DNA of 64,000 nucleotides. Origin: Fusibacter ferrireducens (GTDB taxonomy: Bacteria; Bacillota; Clostridia; Peptostreptococcales; Acidaminobacteraceae). The DNA lies in contig NZ_JADKNH010000002.1 of the NCBI RefSeq assembly GCF_015352425.1, positions 62,001-126,000 of the forward strand. Direction: 5' to 3'. The notes under the pieces were generated by a model that saw nothing but the letters and a program-made list of their open reading frames with translations, ran no database searches and was not told the origin of the DNA. Both the position numbers and the translations under genes were made by a program. How positions within the stretch are numbered: position 1 is the stretch's first letter; the number at the start of each line of letters is the position of its first letter. This document shows, one piece after another, positions 1 through 8,152 of this stretch.

Positions 1-2
1 AT

Positions 3-854
3 TTGCGCGGCAATTGTGGCAATATCTTATCGGCTGTCGGTCCTTACGCAGTGGATAAGGGGCTGATTGAAAACGTTCAACCCATTACAAAAGTTATGGT
101 TCGCAATACGAATACAAACAAACTTTTTTCTGTAAATGTCCCCGTATGCCAAGGCAAAGTCGTATCCACTGGAGATTATCAAATACAAGGGGTCCCAGGG
201 TATGGTGCACCTATTGACATTGATTTTCATCATCCCTTTGGTGCCGTCACTGGAAAATTATTACCTACCGATCTCACTAAAAATATGATTTCAACCACCT
301 TGGGAAACATCGAAATTTCAATTGTAGATTCTGGAAACCCCTTGGTATTTGTCAAATCAAAGAGCATTGGAATCCGTGATGAAGATATATTTGAACCACT
401 TAGTGATGATAAATTGAATATTTTGGAAGAAATTCGATCTATTGCATGTGAGCTTTGCGGATTTGCATCAAAAGAAAGGGCAACTGCTGAATCTCCAGCT
501 GTACCTAAAATGACCATTATTGCACAATCAGATCATTTTAATGGTTCACAACAAGTCAATTCAGACACCCCCCAAGCAAATATAGCTGTCCGAATGATGT
601 CAATGCAAAAACCCCATCAAGCATTAGCCATAACTGGGGCCGTGTGCACAGCAACTGCAGCTTTACTTCCAGAAACACTGGTATTCGATACAATAAGCGC
701 ATTGCAGGACGGGGTAATCAACATCGTTCATCCAAGCGGCATTATGCCGGTCTACTATACGCTCTCAGATGACGATACCATTGATGTTATCAGCGTTAAA
801 AGAACTGCACGAAAAATAATGGATGGCATTGTTTATACCAAGCGTTCCTATTGA
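3..854 (+). CDS. PrpF/DUF453-family isomerase, C-terminal part
   Basis: About 283 residues of a PrpF-type protein, cut at the window edge. The family has two diaminopimelate-epimerase-like halves and shifts double bonds in di- and tricarboxylates such as aconitate, 4-oxalomesaconate or methylitaconate. The visible part opens with GNCGN followed by SAVGPYAV, the family's conserved block with its catalytic-type Cys. It ends with the second-half signature around VNIVHPSGIMPV (read here as INIVHPSG). Full-length relatives have about 390 residues, so roughly the first 100 are missing. The TTG at position 3 is an internal Leu codon, not a start. The substrate cannot be told from the fragment, and the genes that would give context lie outside the window. 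Confidence 0.85.
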   Translation: MRGNCGNILSAVGPYAVDKGLIENVQPITKVMVRNTNTNKLFSVNVPVCQGKVVSTGDYQIQGVPGYGAPIDIDFHHPFGAVTGKLLPTDLTKNMISTTLGNIEISIVDSGNPLVFVKSKSIGIRDEDIFEPLSDDKLNILEEIRSIACELCGFASKERATAESPAVPKMTIIAQSDHFNGSQQVNSDTPQANIAVRMMSMQKPHQALAITGAVCTATAALLPETLVFDTISALQDGVINIVHPSGIMPVYYTLSDDDTIDVISVKRTARKIMDGIVYTKRSY

Positions 855-1046
855 TTCTACGCCATCATCCAATATATTTTATTGGCCTAAAAGGCATCTA
901 CTATAGTTGAAATACGCGCACTGACTCTTCCTTTACTTATCATCGTAAAGATATTTTCACAGTAAATGATCTTCCCGTTTTCGAAGTTTGTTTCTTGAGA
1001 CAGTGCGTTCTTTATCCATACCCATTTTGGATTCAATGTATCCTTT

Positions 1047-1505
1047 CTAGGATTCAATTGCCTGTATGCCAAGCTTTTTAAGTTCATCCAACTGATCTCT
1101 CATCTGCTTAATAACCTCAGGGGAATGACCCGCCCAGCCACTCACTTCTCCGACGATCTTTAGAGGTCCTCTACTCCTATATGACCGTGTTGGATTACCG
1201 GGAAACTTTTTATCTGTCAAGTTAGGATCATTCTCAAAGTGCTCTAGAGGTTCAACAACGTATATTCTTTCCTGTCCTTCTCCCTCTGATAGCTCAGCGC
1301 CCCATATAGCCGCATCCAATGTGGCTGTGAAGTATATATAATTAGCTTTATTGCTCTGGCCATAATTGGAAATATGCCCGGCAGAAATCAAATCGCCTTT
1401 GCTCAGTTCTGCTTTAGTCCCATGATAAAAAGGCCCTTCATCCGTTGGGGATTCAGTTGTCGGTTTTAAAGCGGACTCCAGCATATATTGAGTTGCCAAT
1501 GTCAT
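1047..1505 (-). CDS. arr: Arr-type ADP-ribosyltransferase (rifampin-inactivating family)
   Basis: 152-residue protein of the Arr family, which transfers ADP-ribose from NAD+ to the C23 hydroxyl of rifamycins; chromosomal members may have other stress roles. Hallmarks are FYHGTKAELSKGDLI near residue 26, SNYGQSNKANYIYFT, TLDAAIWGAEL, DPNLTDKKFPGNPTRSYRS and GHSPEVIKQMRD close to the end. The His of YHGT and the following Tyr and Asp positions are the usual NAD/substrate residues. Length is normal for the family (about 140), with a slightly longer N-terminus. The ATG at 1505 has only a weak purine run upstream. The gene lies 120 bases downstream of the YolD-like gene on the same strand with no visible terminator between, so it may belong to the SOS transcript. 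Confidence 0.92.
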   Translation of the reverse strand: MTLATQYMLESALKPTTESPTDEGPFYHGTKAELSKGDLISAGHISNYGQSNKANYIYFTATLDAAIWGAELSEGEGQERIYVVEPLEHFENDPNLTDKKFPGNPTRSYRSRGPLKIVGEVSGWAGHSPEVIKQMRDQLDELKKLGIQAIES

Positions 1506-1587
1506 CGCTTTGCTTCTTCTTTGAATTAAAGTACTCTGCGAACTTTTCTACCTTTACGCTAATTGCATCCACCGCCTGCACATCCAT
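1480..1587 (-). CDS. possible 35-residue ORF overlapping the arr start
   Basis: An ATG at 1587, preceded by an AGGATTGATCTG purine stretch, opens a 35-codon frame that ends inside arr, overlapping it by 26 bases in another frame. The product is hydrophilic and Lys-rich (VEKFAEYFNSKKKQ). I do not recognise it. It could be a translational leader coupling arr to the upstream genes, or what is left of an older arr N-terminus after a frameshift. Nothing besides the start context supports it. Confidence 0.2.
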
Positions 1588-1625
1588 CAGATCAATCCTA
1601 TTTTTCTAGTTATCCCTTGTATTAC

Positions 1626-2003
1626 TTAATCTACTTCACAGGTTCGATCATTCTCACAGGTCTGATCCTCCTCAGCCAACTCTAAATTTAAAATATCATC
1701 AAATTTTATGGTCCAATCCTCAATTTGCAGAGTGCGATAAATGAGATCCAATTGATCTACTTTTCCAGTTACTCGAACATAGGTGTCCATACAAAAGTAT
1801 GTGACGGTTACGATTGAACCTTTCCGAACACAATTCATTTTTTCGTTTAATGCAGTTGCCTGCTCTTCGGATATGTTCACCTTGGATTCAGACACTTTTT
1901 CTTTATTTGCCAATGCTTCATTCAGACCCTTTAGAGCCGAAAATGGCATAAATTGTTTTGCTCTTTCAGGTATTGGCATTGGGAATTTAGGTCTACTCGC
2001 CAC
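1626..2003 (-). CDS. YolD-like family protein
   Basis: 125-residue protein matching the YolD-like family, small partners encoded beside Y-family polymerases in Firmicutes; their exact function is not established. The N-terminus RAKQFMPFSALKGLNEAL is the typical 'R...PF.AL.G' opening. The C-terminal half has the beta-strand pattern VTVTYFCMDTYVRVTGKVDQLD and a WTIKFDDILNLEL ending that the family shares. An acidic, Cys-containing tail follows. Its start overlaps the end of the polymerase gene by 11 bases, which indicates translational coupling and one operon. Confidence 0.85.
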   Translation of the reverse strand: MASRPKFPMPIPERAKQFMPFSALKGLNEALANKEKVSESKVNISEEQATALNEKMNCVRKGSIVTVTYFCMDTYVRVTGKVDQLDLIYRTLQIEDWTIKFDDILNLELAEEDQTCENDRTCEVD

Positions 2004-3276
2004 TTTTATGTCCTCCTATCTGCCTGTTGCGCTCTCTTGTGGTTGCAGCTTCCCTGAAGTTCATGCCCTTTAAAATTGAATTTTTCCCGTACTTCTTTTT
2101 AATGTCTAAAACGGCTTTTTGTACTCTATGATTGCGTTTGAGCCATTCATCTTCCACCGCATTATCAAAGAAACTCAATTGAGCTGCGCCATCATCGTTA
2201 TCTGCCATGACATTATTAAAGGAGATATTGATTCTATGAACTGGCTTTTCAAGAGCCACAATACGCTCGTAGAGTTGTGTTACTGCTGGGAGAATAAGAC
2301 AATCTGCACTGGTGGCTCTATTCAACTTCACAGTACCTCTGGAAGGCTCTGCCTTAATCGCATTGGCATAACCAACATATAGTGTCACTGAATCCGTGAT
2401 CAAGCCTTTGTCAACGAGATCTAGACAGAGCAAATCTGCCATTTCACGAACAATCAATCGCCCTTCTTCAAAACTGTAATTCTTCATGAGCACTTGACCA
2501 CTGGAAAGGCAATTGGTCTTGGGTTTATACGCCTTAATATCAGCAATTGTAACGGGTTCACGCCCCCAAGCGTGATCTATGAGCAATTCCGCATCAATGC
2601 CAAATAACTTGTAGAGGAAATCTTCGTCCATTTCGGCGATTTGTCCCATCGTTTTTATGCCATAGCGTTCAAGCGTTTTCGCGGTGCCTTTCCCTATGCG
2701 CCAAAAATCCGTAAGCGGCATGTGATCCCACAGTTTTTTCTGAAATGTCACTTCATCCAGTACGCCAATAAAGTCAGGTGCATGCTTTGCCGTAATATCA
2801 AGTGCGATTTTAGCAAGATATAAATTTGTACCAATGCCACATGTGGCGCGAACGCCGACTTCATGTAGTATCTCTTCCATGAGCATCAATGCCAGCTCTT
2901 TTGCATCCATATGATAAGTCGCAAGATACTCAGTAATATCCAAAAATGCCTCGTCAATGGAATAAATATGGATGTCATCTTTAGAAATATATCTCAAATA
3001 AATGCCGTAAATTTCCGCAGCATAATCAATATATTTTTGCATTCTCGGTGATGCAATGATATAATCTAGATTTTTGGGGATCTCAAATACACGGCATCTA
3101 TTTTTAATCCCCAGAGCTTTCATGGACGGTGTAATCGCAAGGCAAATGGTCTTTTCAGATCGTTCAGGATCGGCAACAACTAGATTTGTAGTCATTGGGT
3201 CAAGACCACGCTCCACGCACTCCACAGACGCATAGAAAGATTTGAGGTCAATACAGATATAGGTGCGATTTGCCAT
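1993..3276 (-). CDS. Y-family DNA polymerase (UmuC/Pol IV-like, translesion)
   Basis: 427-residue translesion polymerase of the UmuC/DinB-like group found with YolD in Firmicutes. It should copy past damaged bases during the SOS response. The N-terminal catalytic block YICIDLKSFYASVE carries the first metal-binding Asp. The palm motif IYSIDEAFLD carries the Asp-Glu pair, and TCGIGTNLYLAKIALDITAK is the usual motif that follows. The helix-hairpin-helix thumb region (LERYGIKTMGQIAEMDEDFLYKLFG) and a little-finger domain come after. The start ATG at 3276 has a GGAAGGG ribosome site about 9 bases upstream. Transcription probably starts at the LexA-controlled promoter about 65 bases further upstream. 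It is the first gene of the unit with the YolD-like gene. Confidence 0.93.
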   Translation of the reverse strand: MANRTYICIDLKSFYASVECVERGLDPMTTNLVVADPERSEKTICLAITPSMKALGIKNRCRVFEIPKNLDYIIASPRMQKYIDYAAEIYGIYLRYISKDDIHIYSIDEAFLDITEYLATYHMDAKELALMLMEEILHEVGVRATCGIGTNLYLAKIALDITAKHAPDFIGVLDEVTFQKKLWDHMPLTDFWRIGKGTAKTLERYGIKTMGQIAEMDEDFLYKLFGIDAELLIDHAWGREPVTIADIKAYKPKTNCLSSGQVLMKNYSFEEGRLIVREMADLLCLDLVDKGLITDSVTLYVGYANAIKAEPSRGTVKLNRATSADCLILPAVTQLYERIVALEKPVHRINISFNNVMADNDDGAAQLSFFDNAVEDEWLKRNHRVQKAVLDIKKKYGKNSILKGMNFREAATTRERNRQIGGHKSGE

Positions 3277-3599
3277 GATCTACACACCCTTCCTTTTCAT
3301 AATCTCATCATTCACAGCAATACTTTTGTTTTAATCTTATTATACCCGAATTTTATAAAAAGAACAAATGTTCTGTTTTTAAATAACAAAATTTATTTCA
3401 TCTCCCGATGCCCAAACCCATTTTCGCATGAAATTCTGATCTCAGTCTTTATATAACTTAAAAATGGCCTGTTAAAGCCACTCGTGTTGTACATTATAAT
3501 AAAATATATTATAATTAGGGCGAAAGCATCTAGACAATGTTGAGATTCCAACCCGCTTATTCAGTGTTGCTCGTCTGTCAGTGTAAGGAGATGTAATAC
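3277..3599. promoter_or_regulatory. divergent promoter region, polymerase and TetR
   Basis: Besides the SOS promoter on the minus strand, the plus strand has TTGTAC (3487-3492) and TATAAT (3510-3515) with a 17-base spacer, suited to the tetR gene at 3600. Positions 3398-3428 hold a diverged copy of the dispersed TCATCTC-CGATG element seen best near 37 kb. Nothing coding is visible. Confidence 0.6.
3339..3374 (-). promoter_or_regulatory. SOS promoter with LexA box
   Basis: On the minus strand a TTGTTC -35 (3362-3367) and a perfect TATAAT -10 (3339-3344) are 17 bases apart. The -35 lies inside AGAACATTTGTTCT (3361-3374), which fits the Gram-positive LexA box GAAC-N4-GTTC exactly. LexA bound there would block RNA polymerase. 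The site faces the polymerase/YolD/arr unit. Confidence 0.82.
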
Positions 3600-4172
3600 G
3601 TGTCTGATTCAATCATCACCAAAAAAGCGTTAGCAATGTCCATGAAAACGTTAATGGAAAAAATGCCTTTTAATAAGATCAACGTCGGTCATATCTGCGA
3701 TATGTGCGATCTGAATCGAAAAAGTTTCTATTACCATTTTAGGGATAAATACGATCTAGTCAATTGGATCTATTATACCGAATTTATTGAGACCATCCAA
3801 AATCAACTCTATGTAGACGGTTGGATTTTCTTAAATGATATTTGTAAATATTTTTATGAAAATCGGCCTTTTTATATCAACGCATTTGAGGTAAGTGGAC
3901 AAAATTCTTTTCAAGACTACTTTAGAGAAGTCCTGCATCCCTTTGTCTTCAATTATTTAAAAGAAATATTGGCCTCTGATGAAAATGATGAAAATTTAGA
4001 ATTTTTCAGTATTTTTTTTGCCGATGCTTTTATTGTTGCCATTGAAAGGTGGCTTAAAGAAACCCCATGTCTGCCACCAGATGATTTCACCAACTTGCTG
4101 AAGACTTCTGTAAGTGGCTTAGCAAAAAAAATCGTGTGTGATATGAATGATGACCATTCGATCACTCTATGA
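3600..4172 (+). CDS. TetR-family regulator with DhaS-like C-terminal domain
   Basis: 190-residue one-component regulator. The N-terminal helix-turn-helix is seen as FNKINVGHICDMCDLNRKSFYYHF followed by RDKYDLVNWIYYTEF, typical of the TetR subgroup whose C-terminal domain resembles the dihydroxyacetone-kinase activator DhaS (PF14278 type). The start is GTG at 3600, supported by AAGGAG 9 bases upstream (3585-3590). The gene converges on the radical SAM look-alike (their ends overlap by 11 bases) and lies 1.4 kb from the true radical SAM gene on its own strand. That suggests it controls one or both. The ligand is unknown. Confidence 0.85.
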   Translation: MSDSIITKKALAMSMKTLMEKMPFNKINVGHICDMCDLNRKSFYYHFRDKYDLVNWIYYTEFIETIQNQLYVDGWIFLNDICKYFYENRPFYINAFEVSGQNSFQDYFREVLHPFVFNYLKEILASDENDENLEFFSIFFADAFIVAIERWLKETPCLPPDDFTNLLKTSVSGLAKKIVCDMNDDHSITL

Positions 4173-5235
4173 TGACTGGGGAATCACTTTCAAATAACGA
4201 AGTCGATTCTCCTGATGCATGGATCGGCATATTATGCTCTAGAATTTCCTGTAGATTTCCCGCGAGTAAATTATTTTTTCCCCCCTCTAATTTCCCCATT
4301 GCAGTATAGACCTGCCCCTCCGAATTAAAGCCAATGGAATGACTCTCCTCAGAAATAATCCGATCAATAGAATTCATATCCATAGTGAACTCCATCAGAA
4401 AAATAGGATACCTCTGTTGCTCACGGACGCCTATCACATACTTTTCGACTTCTTTTTTAACCTCATGACTGCATGAAGTCTCATGGATTAAAAATGCAAA
4501 AGTACTGGATGTCCTTAGAGCATTTTTAATCCATGCGCCCGATATGATTTCCTCTAAATGCGCATCGTTATAAAAACTATGCACCGCATGCAAAAATCCA
4601 TTTTGAGTCAAGTAATCTGTCGTCTGACTGCAATCCTTGGATTCAAATAATGTTGAGATCATAAAATTGTGATATTTATGGAGTGCTCCCATAGCTTGTG
4701 ATTTTATAAAAGTGCCTTTCAAAAAGAGAATAAAGGCGCAATCTGGAAATTTTTCCAATAGATAAACAACTTCTTTTATCCTTTCTGTTGTGCAAAAAAT
4801 GAGGTATACATACACCCCTAATTGCTCACCTTCCAAAATCACCCTTTCAATATCATATTGGGATATTCTATGAGTATCGGTCAGCGAAAAAGTAATCGAC
4901 CAAGGGATATTAAAATGATATGTGGCTCTATTTTCTCTAATTTGTCTAACCCCCTTTGTACACCCATTATAACCGAGATTGATCCCAAAGGTTTTCAATG
5001 TCTCATGATTCACTTGAGCAATCGTATTTTTAGCGTGAAGATAATAAGGACTCTCATCATTTGCGAGCATTTTCTGCACCATTTCAAAAAATGACCTCTG
5101 AAACTGACCTTTTGAAAAATTTTGTCCCAGATCTACTAAGTTTCGAATACGCCGTTCTGCATCTATCTCCACATCAACAAACACTTTATCTATGGTTAGT
5201 TCAATGATTGTCCTTGTAATATCTTCCCTTTCCAA
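4162..5235 (-). CDS. radical SAM look-alike without cluster cysteines (likely pseudoenzyme)
   Basis: 357-residue protein that aligns by eye with the radical SAM enzyme encoded divergently at 5598. Shared features are an N-terminal helical part, NIPWSI (NIPWAI in the enzyme), then IERVILEGEQLGVYVYLIF (DDIITQGKKLGTYMYIYSGG in the enzyme), FPDCAFILFLKGTFI (HSDCEFLAFTNATLI) and a C-terminal FNSEGQVYT (INANGDIEP). The CxxxCxxC loop and the block after it are deleted, and the GGEP motif reads CTTE. It can therefore not hold the usual [4Fe-4S] cluster or bind SAM in the normal way. The start is TTG at 5235 with AGGAGG 8 bases upstream. The frame is intact over its whole length, which argues against simple decay. 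It may be a regulatory or structural partner of the enzyme. Confidence 0.7.
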   Translation of the reverse strand: MEREDITRTIIELTIDKVFVDVEIDAERRIRNLVDLGQNFSKGQFQRSFFEMVQKMLANDESPYYLHAKNTIAQVNHETLKTFGINLGYNGCTKGVRQIRENRATYHFNIPWSITFSLTDTHRISQYDIERVILEGEQLGVYVYLIFCTTERIKEVVYLLEKFPDCAFILFLKGTFIKSQAMGALHKYHNFMISTLFESKDCSQTTDYLTQNGFLHAVHSFYNDAHLEEIISGAWIKNALRTSSTFAFLIHETSCSHEVKKEVEKYVIGVREQQRYPIFLMEFTMDMNSIDRIISEESHSIGFNSEGQVYTAMGKLEGGKNNLLAGNLQEILEHNMPIHASGESTSLFESDSPVIIE

Positions 5236-5597
5236 AAAATAACCCTCCTTGCGACATACCTTTTCTCGAATTCTGCCTTTTGTTATAATCTATCTACTTT
5301 TACAGCCTATCTTCTAATTTCTCATCTGCTTTTTTTATGCTTTCAAAGTATATCGCTTTTGCTCTGTTTAAAATAGGGACAATTTTACGTTCGTGTCCAA
5401 GAAGGTAACACTTCTCTCTAATTGTTACAATTTTACTCAGTTTGCCCTTTTTGTCCAATGACAATCATCTATCTCATTATTAAGATATTAATAGAATAAA
5501 ATCAACTTCAGAAGCTTAAATTCAGAAGCTTAAATTCAGAAGCTTAAATTCAGACATTTGGAAATAAGCTTAAATACATCTTAGAAAGGATTTAAAA
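5236..5597. promoter_or_regulatory. divergent intergenic region with 14-base tandem repeat
   Basis: Separates the two radical SAM-type genes. It is very AT-rich. The only distinct structure is the TTCAGAAGCTTAAA tandem repeat at 5507-5554, just upstream of the ribosome site AGAAAGGA (5583-5590) of the radical SAM gene. I could not pick convincing -35/-10 pairs. Confidence 0.5.
5507..5554. repeat. 14-base tandem repeat, 3.4 copies
   Basis: TTCAGAAGCTTAAA is present at 5507-5520, 5521-5534 and 5535-5548 without mismatch, followed by a partial TTCAGA. Each unit contains the palindrome AAGCTT. It lies 44 bases before the radical SAM start codon, so it would be in or near its 5' leader. Confidence 0.9.
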
Positions 5598-6953
5598 ATG
5601 AATGACAAAACGCTAAAAGAACATGCTGAGTCTTTCGCTGGGAAAAAAGTGCTGGATTATCTTGGAGAAGATCCCGATAAAAATCTCCCAAAATTGATGG
5701 ACTGGGTAGATCGATTTGATATGAACGATCTGTTTGTTTCACAGAGAAAAATATTTCGTAATATCTTAGATGAACCGGATGGGAACTGGTACCAATTGAT
5801 AAAAAGTCTTTGGACAGATATCGATGTTGATGTCCGCAAAAAATTTTTCAATAACTTTATGATAAATACAGTTTTGATTGGATGCGGACGACAAGCAAAA
5901 TCCAGAGAAAAGCATCAATGCAATATTCCATGGGCCATTTTAATGGACCCTACTTCTGCCTGTAATCTTTCATGTATCGGTTGTTGGGCCGCTGAATACG
6001 GCAATAAATCCAATATGAGCTATGAAACCTTAGACGATATCATAACTCAAGGTAAAAAATTAGGCACTTATATGTATATTTATTCAGGGGGAGAACCCCT
6101 TGTACGAAAAGATGATATTATAAAGCTTTGTGAAGTGCATTCCGATTGTGAATTCCTTGCTTTTACCAATGCGACACTCATTGACGAAGCTTTTGCGGAT
6201 GAAATGCTCCGAGTAAAAAATTTTGTGCCTGCCATTAGTATTGAAGGCTTCGAAGCAGAAACCGATTTTAGAAGGGGTAAAGGTACCTATCAAAAAATTA
6301 TTCAGGCCATGGCAATCTTGAAAGAGAAAAAATTGCCATTTGGTATTTCTTGCTGTTATACCAAAAAAAACGCAGAAATCATTGGCAGTGAAGAATACAT
6401 GGATGATATGATTGAAAAAGGTGCAAAATTCGCTTGGTTTTTCACCTATATGCCAGTGGGCATGGATGCTGTTCCAGAGCTGATGGCATCTGCATCACAA
6501 CGAGAATTTATGTATCATCAAATCCGAAAATTTAGAGAGACCAAACCCATTTTCACAATGGATTTTTGGAACGATGGTGAATATGTAAAAGGCTGTATCG
6601 CTGGTGGCAGAAACTACCTTCACATCAATGCAAATGGCGATATCGAACCCTGTGCCTTCATTCATTATTCAGATTCCAATATTTATCAGAAGACACTGCT
6701 GGAAGCCTACCAATCGCCTCTCTTTATGAAATATCGCCAACAACAACCTTTTAATGAAAATCACCTACGCCCTTGTCCACTACTGGATAATCCCGGTGAA
6801 TTGACGCATATCATCGAATTTTCAAAAGCAAAGTCAACGGATCTCCAAAATCCTGAAAATGTCGTTGAATTATCGGCAAAATGTAAAAAAGCAGCTGAAA
6901 ATTGGGCCCCAGTCGCAGAGCACCTCTGGCAAGTTTCTCACCCCGAACGATAA
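5598..6953 (+). CDS. radical SAM protein
   Basis: 451-residue radical SAM enzyme. After a helical N-terminal region of about 110 residues comes NIPWAILMDPTSACNLSCIGCW, with the CxxxCxxC cluster motif near residue 125, then YSGGEPL (the SAM-binding GGEP) and later core strands. C-terminal cysteines in the region CIAGGRNYLHINANGDIEPC and at RPCPLL resemble a SPASM-like auxiliary site. The ATG at 5598 has AGAAAGGA 7 bases upstream. It is divergent from the cluster-less look-alike and downstream of a TetR gene. The substrate is not recognisable; peptide maturation is one option, but no obvious precursor peptide gene is nearby. Confidence 0.88.
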   Translation: MNDKTLKEHAESFAGKKVLDYLGEDPDKNLPKLMDWVDRFDMNDLFVSQRKIFRNILDEPDGNWYQLIKSLWTDIDVDVRKKFFNNFMINTVLIGCGRQAKSREKHQCNIPWAILMDPTSACNLSCIGCWAAEYGNKSNMSYETLDDIITQGKKLGTYMYIYSGGEPLVRKDDIIKLCEVHSDCEFLAFTNATLIDEAFADEMLRVKNFVPAISIEGFEAETDFRRGKGTYQKIIQAMAILKEKKLPFGISCCYTKKNAEIIGSEEYMDDMIEKGAKFAWFFTYMPVGMDAVPELMASASQREFMYHQIRKFRETKPIFTMDFWNDGEYVKGCIAGGRNYLHINANGDIEPCAFIHYSDSNIYQKTLLEAYQSPLFMKYRQQQPFNENHLRPCPLLDNPGELTHIIEFSKAKSTDLQNPENVVELSAKCKKAAENWAPVAEHLWQVSHPER

Positions 6954-6961
6954 CGTCAAAA

Positions 6962-6979
6962 GGCATGCTTCTGCATGCC
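6962..6979. terminator. bidirectional hairpin between radical SAM gene and degV
   Basis: GGCATGC and GCATGCC form a 7-bp stem with a TTCT loop. On the minus strand it is followed by TTTT. It lies 9 bases after the radical SAM stop and downstream of the convergent degV-type gene, so it can serve both. Confidence 0.6.
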
Positions 6980-7032
6980 CTCACACGTTTTCATATAACT
7001 CATAATCCGCTTACTTCATGCGCCTCTTTATT

Positions 7033-7890
7033 TTATGTAAAAGGCTTTTGCAAATCATAAGCAATTCCAATCGCACCCGGTCCCACATGAGTGCCAATAA
7101 CTGGACCAATGTCTACTACTGGCACTTGAACACCAAGGGCACTTAGAAGGCGTTGAGCCAAAGCAAGGCCTTCTTCGTAGGCTTCAATATGATGTACAAC
7201 AACGTTTTTAAAACCATATTTCGCCATGTCATCCAGCGCAATTTGCAATAGGGTTTCCACCGCTTTCTTCTTTGTGCGCACCTTCTGAAGTACCTCAGTA
7301 CAACCCTCTTTTACAGTGAGAATCGGCAGAATTTGAAAAATATTTCCCACAATCGCCTGAGCGCCACCAATGCGACCACCCATTTTTAAGTAGTCCAAGG
7401 TTTCTGGCAGAAAAATAAACCGACTTTGATTGACATAGCTGCGCATGGCCTGAGCAACACTTTTCATAGGCATACCCTGAGCAGCCAACTCAGCACCATA
7501 GAGCACACAGAATCCCAATTGCATGCAATTGGTCCTAGAATCGACCAGTTCAATATGCGCGCTTGGATACTTCTCTAAAAGTTGTGTTTTAACCATACAA
7601 GCCGTCTGATAAGTGCCACTCATCTCTGAGGATAAAAATATACCGATGACCTCATCCCCTTCAGCTACAGCTTCTTCAAATGCCTTCATCATCACTCCCA
7701 GACTTGGTTGAGCTGACTTTGGAAAAGCCTTGCTTTGCGCCATGTGCGTATAAAATACTTTATTCTCCGTTTCAGTTTCTATAAATATCGTCTCATCAAT
7801 TAAGACGCTTAAGGAAACTATATGTATCGGATAGTCTCCAATCAGCGCCTTGGGCAAATAAGCCGTGCTGTCTGTAATTAATTTGATCAT
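7033..7890 (-). CDS. DegV family fatty-acid-binding protein
   Basis: 285-residue DegV protein; characterised members (FakB type) bind a fatty acid for phosphorylation by the kinase FakA. It starts MIKLITDSTAYLP, the family opening with the conserved DST(A/S)DLP-like segment. It continues with TSQPS-like AQPSLGVMMKAFEEA, IFLSSEMSGTYQTA and the DSRTNCMQLGF segment. The C-terminal part ends IGTHVGPGAIGIAY, the family's HxGPGAxG motif. An upstream in-frame ATG at 7956 exists, but the GGGAG ribosome site 8 bases before 7890 and the family length favour 7890. No kinase gene is adjacent. Confidence 0.9.
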   Translation of the reverse strand: MIKLITDSTAYLPKALIGDYPIHIVSLSVLIDETIFIETETENKVFYTHMAQSKAFPKSAQPSLGVMMKAFEEAVAEGDEVIGIFLSSEMSGTYQTACMVKTQLLEKYPSAHIELVDSRTNCMQLGFCVLYGAELAAQGMPMKSVAQAMRSYVNQSRFIFLPETLDYLKMGGRIGGAQAIVGNIFQILPILTVKEGCTEVLQKVRTKKKAVETLLQIALDDMAKYGFKNVVVHHIEAYEEGLALAQRLLSALGVQVPVVDIGPVIGTHVGPGAIGIAYDLQKPFT

Positions 7891-8152
7891 GTTTGTTGCT
7901 CCCATCTTTAAGAAATCAATACTATGCGCTCTGTTTGTTATGTACTCTATTCCCATTTGTATTTCATCTGAACACCACTTGGTGATCCCGTATTGAACAT
8001 AGAATTAAATGAACACAGTCTCTATTTTATCACTTATTGCTCTAGATGGTAATAACATTCTACAAATTAATCCTATTTCGAAATTTAACTTTTTAATAAT
8101 ATTTTAAAATTCAACTTTGAGCCTATAGCCGATCTTGATGAAAACTTAAAGC

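Noticed and set aside
887-1087. 66-codon minus-strand ORF after arr
   Set aside because: It overlaps the end of arr, has no ribosome site and matches no family I know; the stretch could be an old fragment but there is no support.
5507-5554. CRISPR array
   Set aside because: Units are 14 bases, directly adjacent and without spacers; no cas genes.
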